Positions 7,313 through 14,032 of a stretch of DNA of 14,032 nucleotides are shown piece by piece. Under the pieces are notes generated by a model that saw nothing but the letters and a program-made list of their open reading frames with translations, was not told the origin of the DNA and made no database searches. The stretch's first letter is position 1. Every line of letters starts with the position of its first letter. Source of the stretch: CAZKRL01 sp964555295 (lineage in GTDB: Bacteria > Bacteroidota > Bacteroidia > Flavobacteriales_D > Sanyastnellaceae). The position numbers and the translations under genes are program-made. The stretch covers positions 1 through 14,032 of the forward strand of contig CAZKRL010000049.1 in the NCBI GenBank assembly GCA_964555295.1. The letters run 5' to 3'.

Positions 7313-7456
7313 TCAATTGCAGGTGGATAACATTCCGATACTTGAGAAATATGCTAAAGCAATCCAAACGAGACCTTTGATAAGAAAAAAAAGGAAACCC
7401 GCAATACCCATACGCTTGAGCCATTGTACCGTTTTATGCTTTCGACTTTCCTCCAT
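7313..7456 (-). CDS. 47-aa single-span membrane protein
   Basis: ATG at 7456-7454 opens an intact 48-codon frame ending in TGA (complement of 7313-7315). The peptide has a charged N-terminus (MEESRKHKTVQWLKRMG), then a hydrophobic span GFLFFLIKGLVWIALAYF (20-37), then a short polar tail ending in STCN. The pattern of a basic LKR-x-G followed by GFLFFLIKGL-x-W-(I/L) is one I recall from very small, poorly annotated Bacteroidota proteins, so I treat it as a real gene. An in-frame TGA lies upstream and there is no earlier ATG in frame. The frame runs through a run of eight T residues (complement of the A-run around 7385-7392) that a sequencing error could easily disrupt. It lies 107 bp downstream of pyrD on the same strand, possibly as its operon partner. 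The role is unknown; one inner-membrane helix is predicted. Confidence 0.6.
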   Translation of the reverse strand: MEESRKHKTVQWLKRMGIAGFLFFLIKGLVWIALAYFSSIGMLSTCN

Positions 7457-7563
7457 TTCAATCGCAATGTAAACACATCAATCTAATCCTGCGTTACTTC
7501 ATTGTGATTCAAATGTCGATAGGAATTATAGTAATGAGCAGACTAGTGGAGTATATCCTCGGT

Positions 7564-8577
7564 TTATAGTTCTTTCGCTATCGCTTTTACAATTGAAGGT
7601 CCTTCGTATATGAAACCTGTATAAAGCTGAACCAAATCAGCACCTGCTTGGATTTTTTCACGAGCGTCATCGATGGTGTGAATACCTCCGGAGGCGATGA
7701 TAGGAAATGTTCCACCGGATTTTGTCTTGAGATATCGAACAACGGCCGTGCTCCTTTCTCTCAGGGGTTTACCGCTCAATCCACCGGCACCAATGCCATC
7801 GACAACTTCTTTTGCGGTATTCAGATCTTCACGTGAAAGAGTGGTGTTGGTGGCTACCACTCCGTCTAATTGTGTGAGAGATATGATTTCAATGATATCG
7901 TCTAATTCGGACTCACTCAAATCGGGAGCAATCTTCAGTAGTATGGGTTTGCGTTTTGTCTTCTGATGATTTCGAAGTTGCAACGCATTCAAAAGTGAAG
8001 TGAGTGGCGCCTTGCTCTGCAATGAGCGCAGACCAGGAGTATTTGGAGAGCTCACATTCACCACAAAAAAATCAACCACATCAAACAGTGCATCGAAACA
8101 AATGAGATAATCTGCTTCAGCGCCATCGTTGGGTGTGTCCTTGTTTTTTCCGATATTTCCACCAATCAAAATCTTTGTATTTCTTTCTTTCAATCTTTCT
8201 GCTGCGGCCAACACTCCTGCGTTGTTAAAGCCCATCCGATTGATGAGCGCGTGGTCTTTTTTCAAACGAAACAAACGAGGTTTGGGATTGCCTGATTGTG
8301 GACGAGGAGTAAGCGTGCCGACCTCCATAAAACCGAAGCCCAGTGCGTCCATTTCATGGCTCCATCGCGCGTCTTTATCAAAGCCGGCAGCAAGGCCTAC
8401 TCTATTTTCAAAATGCAATCCCATCAACGTGACGCCCTTACTGATTTTCTTGCCAAACACCAAGTGATGAATGATCGGAATTCTTATGGTTAGAGACAAT
8501 AAGTCCATGGCCAAATAGTGACTTCTCTCTGGTGAAAGCAAAAAGAATACAGGTCGAATCAGCCATTTATAAAACAT
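7564..8577 (-). CDS. pyrD: Dihydroorotate dehydrogenase (quinone), class 2
   Basis: Catalyses dihydroorotate to orotate in de novo pyrimidine synthesis, with FMN and membrane quinone as acceptor. The N-terminal segment MFYKWLIRPVFFLLSPERSHYLAM is the membrane-associated extension that defines class 2. Other landmarks are GLAAGFDKDA (61-70), EVGTLTPRPQSGNPKPR (85-101), NRMGFNN (113-119) and IGGNIGKNKDTP (138-149). The catalytic-serine loop is NVSSPNTPGLR (174-184), with S177 equivalent to the class 2 active-site Ser. LLKIAPD holds K216, ATNTT holds N244, and GGLSGKPL, IIASGGI and LYTGFIYEGP form the FMN phosphate site. Length is 337 aa, normal for the class. The frame is open to an ATG at 8625, but I chose ATG 8577 because homologues begin with M-Y-(K/R)-x-(L/I)-(I/L)-R-P. 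No defect is visible. Confidence 0.95.
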   Translation of the reverse strand: MFYKWLIRPVFFLLSPERSHYLAMDLLSLTIRIPIIHHLVFGKKISKGVTLMGLHFENRVGLAAGFDKDARWSHEMDALGFGFMEVGTLTPRPQSGNPKPRLFRLKKDHALINRMGFNNAGVLAAAERLKERNTKILIGGNIGKNKDTPNDGAEADYLICFDALFDVVDFFVVNVSSPNTPGLRSLQSKAPLTSLLNALQLRNHQKTKRKPILLKIAPDLSESELDDIIEIISLTQLDGVVATNTTLSREDLNTAKEVVDGIGAGGLSGKPLRERSTAVVRYLKTKSGGTFPIIASGGIHTIDDAREKIQAGADLVQLYTGFIYEGPSIVKAIAKEL

Positions 8578-8666
8578 GACGCGAATGTAAAATGATTGTG
8601 ACCTGCGGTTGAAAACTCTGTTCATATATCAATCTAACGTCGAGGTCAGAGGGTAATCTGAAATGA

Positions 8667-8674
8667 TAGTTTTG
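8667..8674 (+). promoter_or_regulatory. Candidate -7 promoter element (TAGTTTTG)
   Basis: An exact match to the Bacteroidota TAnnTTTG element, with its last base 26 bp before the start codon of the 184-aa gene. A convincing TTTG partner about 20 bp further upstream is not seen, so the call rests on the -7 element and its position alone. Confidence 0.35.
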
Positions 8675-8700
8675 AAAAAACCGAAACACTTCATCGCATT

Positions 8701-9255
8701 ATGCTAGCGATCTTTGGTAAAAAGAAATTAAACACCGAGCGATTAGCTCACATGTTCGCCCATCAAATGATCACGATGGTTGAATCAGGTTTCGAGGATG
8801 TGGCTGGCTTTATCAACGACTCACCCGAATTTGTTTTAAACCCGTGTATTCAGAAAGAGGACGACGGAAAGTTTCTCCTCATTGTTATTGCAGGAAACTT
8901 CACATATATGTCGCAACACTTCGAAGACAATCTGCGACTTGAAGTCATGCATTACTGTGTGGAGAAGTTCGCACCCGTTTTTAACTTTACTACAGCGGAG
9001 TTTGAAGCCAAGGTAAAAGAGTACCGCGATTTTATCATGAAGGCGAATTCACCCTCTAAAAACCCGATTTACGCCATGTCGAAAGGTGTTTTCTGGAAAT
9101 ATAATTTGTGTGCATTTCAAGAAGAATACTTCAAATCTCATCGCACACCCAATCCCATTTTTCTAAAAAACCTGGATGAAATTATGCGTAATTTCTTATG
9201 GGACTGGGATGAGTTCAATGAGAAATTCAAATTGGTGTCATTGCGTGCGGCATAA
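8701..9255 (+). CDS. Hypothetical protein, 184 aa
   Basis: I do not recognise the family. The protein is soluble, with no signal peptide or hydrophobic span after the first few residues (MLAIFGKKKLN). It is aromatic-rich and mildly acidic, with predicted helices alternating with a short beta segment (KFLLIVIAGNF, about residues 60-70). The C-terminal half is helix-like and rich in Trp/Phe (FWKYNLCAFQEEYF, NFLWDWDEFNEKF). No catalytic motif or metal site stands out. The start ATG is preceded by a TAnnTTTG element, and an intrinsic terminator follows the stop, so it appears to be a complete single-gene unit. It is divergent from pyrD and convergent with smpB. Codon usage looks like its neighbours, giving no sign of recent transfer. 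Confidence 0.8.
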   Translation: MLAIFGKKKLNTERLAHMFAHQMITMVESGFEDVAGFINDSPEFVLNPCIQKEDDGKFLLIVIAGNFTYMSQHFEDNLRLEVMHYCVEKFAPVFNFTTAEFEAKVKEYRDFIMKANSPSKNPIYAMSKGVFWKYNLCAFQEEYFKSHRTPNPIFLKNLDEIMRNFLWDWDEFNEKFKLVSLRAA

Positions 9256-9307
9256 AGAGTTTAGTTTAGATTGAGTTGATTGTTTTTTAGTTTGAATTGA
9301 GTTCAAG

Positions 9308-9334
9308 AAAGAAGGTACGGTTACCTTCTTTTTT
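9308..9334 (+). terminator. Intrinsic terminator between the 184-aa gene and smpB
   Basis: AAAGAAGGTA (9308-9317) pairs perfectly with TACCTTCTTT (9322-9331) around the 4-nt loop CGGT, and T residues continue to 9334. It lies 53 bp past the stop of the 184-aa gene and ends 8 bp before the smpB stop. On the - strand the arm ends in TTTCTT, so it may terminate both convergent transcripts. Confidence 0.8.
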
Positions 9335-9341
9335 GTTTTGC

Positions 9342-9782
9342 CTACTTTCTATCTCTAAGAGCCTCGCGCTTGAGATCTTTGTCTTTGGTGTCGGCACGTT
9401 TATCGCCAACATTTTTACCCTTCGCAATTGAAATTTTCAATTTGGCGTAGCCCTTATCATTGATAAATAGCAACACAGGAACGATCGTTATTCCAGTATC
9501 ACGAAGTTTCCGATCGATTTTACGCAGTTCAGTCTTTTGCAGCAGTAGCTTTCTTTCGCCGCGTTCCTTATGCTTGGTATAGCCGGCGTTTTCGTATGGC
9601 GCGATATACATATTCAGCACAAACAATTCGCCATTTCGCATTTTACAATAAGCATCAGCGATGTTTGCTTTGGATTGTCTGATACTCTTGATCTCAGAAC
9701 CTGACAATACAATTCCAGCAATAAAATCATCCAGTAAAAAATACCGAAATGATGCTTTTCTATTTCTGATTTCAGGTGTCAT
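9342..9782 (-). CDS. smpB: SsrA-binding protein SmpB
   Basis: SmpB binds tmRNA and brings it to stalled ribosomes for trans-translation. The family landmarks appear in order: NRKASFRYFLLDDFIAGIVL (7-26), GSEIKSIRQSKANIADAY (28-45), IAPYENAGYTKHKERGERKL (60-79), TELRKIDRKL (84-93), GITIVPVLLFINDKGYAKL (97-115) and ISIAKGKNVGDKR (118-130). The lysine/arginine/acidic tail (DTKDKDLKREALRDRK) is the part expected to fold as a helix in the mRNA channel. Length is 146 aa, normal for Bacteroidota. The tmRNA gene itself is not in the window. Upstream, a TATCTTTG element lies 10 bp before the ATG, implying a very short leader. The start is well supported by the conserved N-terminus. Confidence 0.95.
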   Translation of the reverse strand: MTPEIRNRKASFRYFLLDDFIAGIVLSGSEIKSIRQSKANIADAYCKMRNGELFVLNMYIAPYENAGYTKHKERGERKLLLQKTELRKIDRKLRDTGITIVPVLLFINDKGYAKLKISIAKGKNVGDKRADTKDKDLKREALRDRK

Positions 9783-9800
9783 GGCGAACCGCCAAAGATA
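9783..9800 (-). promoter_or_regulatory. Promoter-like TATCTTTG and a hairpin against the smpB start
   Basis: On the - strand TATCTTTG (complement of 9793-9800) matches TAnnTTTG exactly. It is followed at once by GGCGGTTCGCC (9783-9793), a 4-bp dyad with GTT centre that abuts the ATG of smpB. If the element is used, the transcript would start within or just before the dyad, leaving a leader of only a few bases. No well-spaced TTTG partner is evident upstream. Confidence 0.3.
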
Positions 9801-9882
9801 TGCCTCAATTCATTCTAAATGAGCCCCAACCTCAGAAGGGCAGTCTCGAAGCTTACTTTTTGAGTTACCTGATCAGAAAAAA

Positions 9883-10905
9883 CTATTCACCCAGCAAACG
9901 ACTGAGCGATTTCGCCGCCTCTGTATAATCGGGCTTGAGTGCCAATGCCTGACGATAATCCTGCTCCGCCAATTTCATCTTGTTCATGCTTTCATGGGCC
10001 AACCCTCTGTTGTAAAAGGCCTGAAAATACTCGGGATACAATTCTATTGCACGGGTGAAATACTGCGACGCACTGTCGTAGCGCTGCAAATATTCCAGAT
10101 GGATAAAGCCTTTATTGAAGTACGCACCAACAAAATTCTCATCGCGCTTCAAAATGCTGTCGTAACATGCAAAGGCCTCGTTATAACGAGTCTTATCACG
10201 ATACCCGGTCTCTTGTAAAAACATGGCCTTGTTGTACCATGCCTCCACGCTGCCCGGCTTGAGTGCAATAGCCGAGGTGTAATAATCCTTTGCCAAATCA
10301 TTTTTCTGAGCCGCATAAATCAGTCCTGTCTCAATATAGGATTCGTAGTACGACGGATTCACTTCCAGCGATGTCATGTAAGCTGATAAAGCTTCATCCG
10401 TATCGCCCATGGTTTTGTACAATCGTCCGCGCAGGTAATACGCATATGGCTCATACTGATCCTTTCTCAATGCCGTATTGATATGCGCCCTAGCAATGGA
10501 AAAGTTTCCGAGCACGATATCAAGTCCTGCTTTTTTGAGCAAGCACATCACATGAGTTGAATCACAGCTGATACATCGTTTGTAGTCGTCATAAGAAGCA
10601 TCATATTTTTTCTGGGTGAAATAGAACTCTCCTCTCATCAGATAGGGTTCGGTGCGATTAGAATCAGCTGCTACCGCGCGATTCATATCTTCAAGGGCCT
10701 GTTGTTGATCTCCCTTCTCTATCCAATAACGAGCGCGTTCCAAATACGGCATTACATCATCAGGGCGGGCAATGATATTCTGATTGAGCACCTTCAACAC
10801 GCTGTCAGTGGCATTCTCAGAATCATTGTTGCTAGCAGATCCACCACAGGAGACCATACCAACCAGACAGCTTAGTAAGAAATAGAATTGAAACTTCATG
10901 AACAT
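9883..10905 (-). CDS. TPR-repeat lipoprotein
   Basis: A 340-aa lipoprotein made almost wholly of tetratricopeptide repeats. The N-terminus (MFMKFQFYFLLSCLVGMVSCGG) is a lipoprotein signal with a non-canonical lipobox M-V-S-C; C20 would be lipidated and GGSAS follows. From about residue 52 to 330 there are roughly eight TPR units of 34-38 residues, for example PYLERARYWIEKGDQQQALE, PYAYYLRGRLYKTMGD and AWYNKAMFLQETGYRDK; the last ends in QALALKPDYTEA. TPR arrays bind protein partners, so this is probably a scaffold at the periplasmic or outer-membrane face; the partner is not known. ATG 10905 gives MFMK and ATG 10899 gives MKFQ. I keep the longer form, but the second start is equally plausible because the recA terminator's T-tract touches the first. 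Similar TPR lipoproteins are common in Bacteroidota and have no settled name. Confidence 0.85.
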   Translation of the reverse strand: MFMKFQFYFLLSCLVGMVSCGGSASNNDSENATDSVLKVLNQNIIARPDDVMPYLERARYWIEKGDQQQALEDMNRAVAADSNRTEPYLMRGEFYFTQKKYDASYDDYKRCISCDSTHVMCLLKKAGLDIVLGNFSIARAHINTALRKDQYEPYAYYLRGRLYKTMGDTDEALSAYMTSLEVNPSYYESYIETGLIYAAQKNDLAKDYYTSAIALKPGSVEAWYNKAMFLQETGYRDKTRYNEAFACYDSILKRDENFVGAYFNKGFIHLEYLQRYDSASQYFTRAIELYPEYFQAFYNRGLAHESMNKMKLAEQDYRQALALKPDYTEAAKSLSRLLGE

Positions 10906-10930
10906 AAAAAGCCCCGCTCAATGCGGGGCT
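10906..10930 (-). terminator. recA intrinsic terminator, abutting the next gene's ATG
   Basis: AGCCCCGC and GCGGGGCT form a perfect 8-bp, GC-rich stem with a 5-nt loop (10910-10930). Read on the - strand it runs directly into TTTTT (the first T also closes the stem). It lies 29 bp past the recA stop codon and has the classic form of a rho-independent terminator. The T-tract ends exactly where the ATG of the TPR lipoprotein gene begins (10905). Confidence 0.88.
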
Positions 10931-10959
10931 CAAATATCTGCATAAATCAGCGGCTTTGA

Positions 10960-11973
10960 TCAGGCATTGGCAAGTGCCTTCGCCTGAATAGCTTCGTGCA
11001 ACTTCGTCTCAATGGTTGCGAGCAAGTCAGGATTGTCTTCCAAAATCTGCTTCACTGCATCGCGTCCTTGGCCAAGCTTGGTGTCTTCAAATGAGAACCA
11101 TGACCCACTCTTTTTCACCACACCGTAATCCACGCCGAGATCAATGACCTCACCCAAACGGCTGATACCATGTCCGTATATGATGTCGAACTCTGCATGA
11201 CGGAAAGGCGGAGCCACTTTATTCTTAACCACCTTTACTTTGGTTCGGTTACCAATCGGTGTCTCACCATCCTTGAGTTGTTGTGAGCGACGGATATCCA
11301 AACGTACCGAAGCATAAAACTTCAGCGCGTTACCACCGGTGGTGGTTTCAGGGTTACCAAACATCACTCCGATTTTCTCCCGCAACTGGTTGATGAAAAT
11401 GCAACAGCATCCTGTTTTGCTGATGGTGGCTGTGAGTTTTCTCAGCGCCTTCGACATCAAACGTGCTTGCACACCTACGTTGCTATCGCCCATTTCACCC
11501 TCAATCTCTGAACGTGGCGTGAGCGCCGCAACAGAGTCAATGACGATAAGATCAATGGCTCCTGAACGGATGAGATTATCTGCGATTTCGAGTGCCTGCT
11601 CTCCGTGATCAGGTTGTGAGATGAGCAAATTCTCTGTGTCTACTCCTAATGCCTCTGCATAGAATTTATCGAAAGCGTGCTCAGCATCAATGATGGCACA
11701 GATGCCTCCCGACTTCTGACACTCCGCCATCGCATGAATGGCCAACGTTGTTTTACCTGAAGATTCAGGACCATATATCTCGATGATTCTCCCTTTCGGA
11801 TAGCCACCGATACCCAGGGCCATATCCAGGCCAAATGACCCCGTTGAAATGGCTTCGATTTGTTCGGTCGCCTCGGCGCCCAACATCATCACCGCACCTT
11901 TGCCATACGTTTTCTCCAACTTGTCCATCGCCAGCTGAAGAGCTTTCATTTTTTCTTTATTGACTTCGCCCAT
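10960..11973 (-). CDS. recA: Recombinase A
   Basis: RecA forms ATP-dependent filaments on single-stranded DNA for homologous recombination and repair. The features are complete: N-terminal helix (KALQLAMDKLEKTYGKGAVM, 10-29), Walker A GPESSGKT (68-75), DAEHAFD with the catalytic Glu (E98), Walker B LIVIDS (142-147), loop L1 region RSEIEGEMGDSNVG, INQLREKIG with Q196, and loop L2 GNPETTTGGNALKFYASVRLD (about 207-225). The C-terminal domain follows (IIYGHGISRLGEVIDLG ... KKSGSWFSF). Length is 337 aa from ATG 11973. The frame is open to ATG 12003, but the extra ten residues (MRKIHEKSNN) are unlike RecA N-termini. The C-terminus ends QAKALANA and lacks the strongly acidic tail of proteobacterial RecA. 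A hairpin terminator follows. No LexA-type box is recognised upstream, though a perfect dyad is present. Confidence 0.97.
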   Translation of the reverse strand: MGEVNKEKMKALQLAMDKLEKTYGKGAVMMLGAEATEQIEAISTGSFGLDMALGIGGYPKGRIIEIYGPESSGKTTLAIHAMAECQKSGGICAIIDAEHAFDKFYAEALGVDTENLLISQPDHGEQALEIADNLIRSGAIDLIVIDSVAALTPRSEIEGEMGDSNVGVQARLMSKALRKLTATISKTGCCCIFINQLREKIGVMFGNPETTTGGNALKFYASVRLDIRRSQQLKDGETPIGNRTKVKVVKNKVAPPFRHAEFDIIYGHGISRLGEVIDLGVDYGVVKKSGSWFSFEDTKLGQGRDAVKQILEDNPDLLATIETKLHEAIQAKALANA

Positions 11974-12013
11974 ATTATTAGATTTTTCGTGAATTTTTCG
12001 CAATGTACAGGGG

Positions 12014-12026
12014 GGTTATTGTAACC
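12014..12026 (-). promoter_or_regulatory. Perfect dyad upstream of recA
   Basis: GGTTA-TTG-TAACC is a perfect 5-bp dyad with a 3-nt centre, 41-53 bp upstream of the recA ATG. On the - strand the motif reads TTGGTTACAATAACC, and CTTTGTAAATTGG lies just before it. The position suits an operator or a promoter-overlapping site, but I know of no regulator with this sequence. Confidence 0.3.
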
Positions 12027-12055
12027 AATTTACAAAGCAGAATAATTTATCAGCA

Positions 12056-12116
12056 GGCATTCAACAATGCCAATGAAACCGACACTTTCCGATGGAATAA
12101 CCGGGAATAATTTCCC
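12056..12116 (-). terminator. Two short hairpins after the TonB receptor gene
   Basis: GGCATT-CAAC-AATGCC (12056-12071) is a perfect 6-bp stem with a tetraloop, and GGGAA-TAAT-TTCCC (12103-12116) is a 5-bp stem with a tetraloop. Both lie within 70 bp past the receptor stop codon. Neither is followed by a good T-tract on the - strand. They may help end or protect the receptor mRNA 3' end. Confidence 0.3.
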
Positions 12117-12125
12117 CTGAAACAA

Positions 12126-14032
12126 TTACAACTCCACGATGATTCCGATGCTCGGTAATACGGTGCCTGTAGATTCATCAATGAAATTGGGCAAGTAACT
12201 TCCGGGGTTATTGGTATCCACAACGGGATTGCCCAATGCATCTCGTTGAACATCCAAACTCGGTTTGAGCGGAGTGGAACTGCCGTAGACATTTTGGATA
12301 TCCATAAACAAATCCAGCGACCACCGTGTGAAAAACCATTTTTTGTCGATGCGAATATCCAACTGATGAAAGGGGCTAATACGTTGAGAATTGAGGCGGC
12401 TCCAATCGGGAGTGGCCACACGAAGTGCATCCCATACAGGAATGCGCATAGAGTAATCCACGTTGTCGGGAGTGTAGGGCAAACCACCGCTGTAGCGAAA
12501 CACGCCCCCTACTTCCCAATTCTTTCCGAACTTTTTTCCAGCAGTAACACTAACGAGGTGGCGGCTATCCCAACTGGATGGCCTCCATTCTCCGGTGATG
12601 CCTGTAAACTCGCTGTGCACATAGGTATAGGCAAGTATTCCGTAAAATCCTTTGAAGAGCTTTTGCTGCGCCATAATTTCTACTCCGTAAGAGCGACCTC
12701 TGCCATCAGATAGTAACGCTTCATTGCCTACCGTACCAAAATCAGCACCCAGATTGGCCAAACTCACTCCCTTGCTCACACTGATGGGATACTGATCATA
12801 GTATTTGTAAAAACCCTCGGCGCTGACAACGGCATTGCGTTGCTCAAAAGCATATTGCAGGCCACCGCTCACTTGACGATTGCGAATGAATTTCATGGCG
12901 CGATTTACTTTCACCTGATTCTCTACAAAACCCAAAGCGATGTATGAGGGTTGTTGAAAATAAATACCTGTACCTGCATTGAAAGACAGTTGTCGGGTAA
13001 TGTTGTAGCGCAGCGCGAGGCGTGGCGATACCTGATTGACCAGGTTACCCATGTGTTCGTTGAAATCATTTCCATCGGCGCGAACCCCTGCCGAAAGCAC
13101 TGCCTTACCGATTTGCGTGCTCCCCTGAATAAATGAATAGTACTTCAGCATTTTGAAGTCATTGCTGTATTCGGCTAGCAGCGTGGTATCTGCAGATGGC
13201 AGAGGAACCTGAAAAAAAGAATGATTATCATACAATGCGTATTCCATACCTGCACCGTACAACAGCTTCCATTGGTCGCCGAAGAACTTCTGCTCTATTC
13301 GCAGTTTATTCTCCTGTTCCGTGCTACTATAATCAAAGGTTTTCGGAAGTGTATCATCATTCTTAAGGTACTTGTATGCGGTATTGCGCAACATATTTCG
13401 GCTAGCGATAACGCTGATTCGGCTTTTGTTGAGATAGTGATCCCACTTCACTCCGAAAGAATAATTCCATTGATTATTGACCACGAGATTGTCTAACAAA
13501 TATTTGTTGCGCTCGAAATTCTCGCTCGTTGTATCATCATCAAGTTTGAGGTTCAATTGAAACTGATCCAGAGCACCGAGTGAGATCACAGTTAGTTTGT
13601 TTTTGTCGTTGATATCCCACTTCCATTTGAGGTTATAGTCGTTATACGTTGGAAGAAACGGCAATTGCAGCAGAGAGAAAAGACCTTGCAGATAGCTGCG
13701 ACGAACGGTCAATAACATTCCTGAATTTTTCCCGGTGGGACCATCGATGGTAACTCCCAAGTCAGAACTTCCCACAACGAAATTGGCGGTATACTTATCC
13801 AGTCGTGGATCTCTGAATTCAAACTCCATCACGCTGCTGAGCGCATTGCCGCGGGCGGCGGGAAAAGAGCCCGTATACAATTCAACCTCTCGGATGAGAT
13901 CCACATTGATCATCCCCACGGGGCCGCCACTTGCTCCTTGAGTAGCGAAGTGATTGATATTGGGGATTTCGATACCATCGATGTAGAAACGATTTTCATT
14001 GGGTGCTCCGCCGCGAATGACAATATCATTTC
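12126..14032 (-). CDS. TonB-dependent outer-membrane receptor, partial (5' end outside window)
   Basis: The frame is open from the stop at 12126-12128 to the right edge, so the signal peptide, any carboxypeptidase-like N-terminal extension and the TonB box are missing. The visible 634 residues begin inside the plug: VIRGGAPNENRFYIDGIEIP, then NHFATQGASGG, then LIREVELYTGSFPAARGNALSS. This is the plug signature (R-G-(G/A) ... (Y/F)-(I/V)-D-G-(I/V)) of Bacteroidota TonB receptors. The rest is a run of amphipathic strands with aromatic girdles, as in a 22-strand barrel, ending in LPSIGIIVEL. It should import a substrate across the outer membrane using TonB-ExbBD energy. The substrate cannot be named, and no SusD-like partner is in the window on this side. 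The GTG at 13919 in this frame is internal, not the start. The last residue is Leu rather than the usual aromatic. Confidence 0.92.
   Translation of the reverse strand, partial: NDIVIRGGAPNENRFYIDGIEIPNINHFATQGASGGPVGMINVDLIREVELYTGSFPAARGNALSSVMEFEFRDPRLDKYTANFVVGSSDLGVTIDGPTGKNSGMLLTVRRSYLQGLFSLLQLPFLPTYNDYNLKWKWDINDKNKLTVISLGALDQFQLNLKLDDDTTSENFERNKYLLDNLVVNNQWNYSFGVKWDHYLNKSRISVIASRNMLRNTAYKYLKNDDTLPKTFDYSSTEQENKLRIEQKFFGDQWKLLYGAGMEYALYDNHSFFQVPLPSADTTLLAEYSNDFKMLKYYSFIQGSTQIGKAVLSAGVRADGNDFNEHMGNLVNQVSPRLALRYNITRQLSFNAGTGIYFQQPSYIALGFVENQVKVNRAMKFIRNRQVSGGLQYAFEQRNAVVSAEGFYKYYDQYPISVSKGVSLANLGADFGTVGNEALLSDGRGRSYGVEIMAQQKLFKGFYGILAYTYVHSEFTGITGEWRPSSWDSRHLVSVTAGKKFGKNWEVGGVFRYSGGLPYTPDNVDYSMRIPVWDALRVATPDWSRLNSQRISPFHQLDIRIDKKWFFTRWSLDLFMDIQNVYGSSTPLKPSLDVQRDALGNPVVDTNNPGSYLPNFIDESTGTVLPSIGIIVEL

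Noticed and set aside
7385..7392. Apparent frameshift in the 47-aa membrane protein at the T-run
   Set aside because: A first reading with seven T residues split the peptide into two frames. Recounting gives eight, and the frame is intact.
12050..12487. 145-codon ORF on the - strand overlapping the TonB receptor gene
   Set aside because: It lies in a different frame of the same strand as a clear receptor gene and has Cys/Trp/Ser-rich shadow composition. It is not a real gene.
12126..13919. Taking GTG 13919 as the start of the TonB receptor
   Set aside because: The frame continues upstream with a perfect plug-domain signature (R-G-G ... Y-I-D-G), so the codon is internal.

Overview
The window looks like chromosomal DNA of a member of the Bacteroidota. 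The evidence is: a secreted nuclease with a C-terminal type IX secretion (T9SS) sorting domain, a PIN-PhoH ATPase, a DUF2851 protein followed by a PspC-type mini-protein, a TonB-dependent receptor with a Bacteroidota-style plug, no obvious Shine-Dalgarno sequences, and several TAnnTTTG (-7 type) motifs upstream of genes. I cannot fix the class or genus. No tRNA, rRNA, CRISPR array, insertion sequence or phage module is visible. Most genes are housekeeping or conserved lineage genes.

Layout. From 2 to 1397 (+) lie the C-terminal part of a DUF2851 protein and an overlapping 81-aa PspC-domain membrane protein. They converge, with a 1-bp gap, on a PIN-PhoH ATPase (1399-2808, -). A 419-bp stretch without a recognisable gene follows. 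Next is a 670-aa secreted endonuclease I-family protein (3228-5240, -). Divergent from it is a + strand block: a possible 38-codon lipoprotein-like ORF (5339-5455), a stand-alone von Willebrand A (vWA) protein (5461-6090), and a 377-aa protein of unknown function (6129-7262). The 377-aa protein combines a metzincin-like, cysteine-rich region with a C-terminal helical/winged-helix-like region. This block is the least ordinary part of the window.

From 7313 to 8577 (-) lie pyrD (class 2 dihydroorotate dehydrogenase) and, downstream of it, a 47-aa single-span membrane protein. An uncharacterised 184-aa protein (8701-9255, +) converges on smpB (9342-9782, -) across a clear hairpin terminator. Further right, all on the - strand and listed in transcription order, come a TonB-dependent receptor (12126 to beyond the right edge), recA (10960-11973) and a TPR lipoprotein (9883-10905). 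The recA terminator's T-tract directly abuts the start codon of the TPR lipoprotein gene.

Functional links. recA, pyrD, smpB and phoH are independent core functions: recombination, pyrimidine synthesis, ribosome rescue and an RNA-linked ATPase. The nuclease, TonB receptor and TPR lipoprotein are envelope or secreted proteins. The vWA and 377-aa genes are co-directional and 38 bp apart. They are the best candidate for an undescribed two-component module, but the sequence alone gives no function for them.
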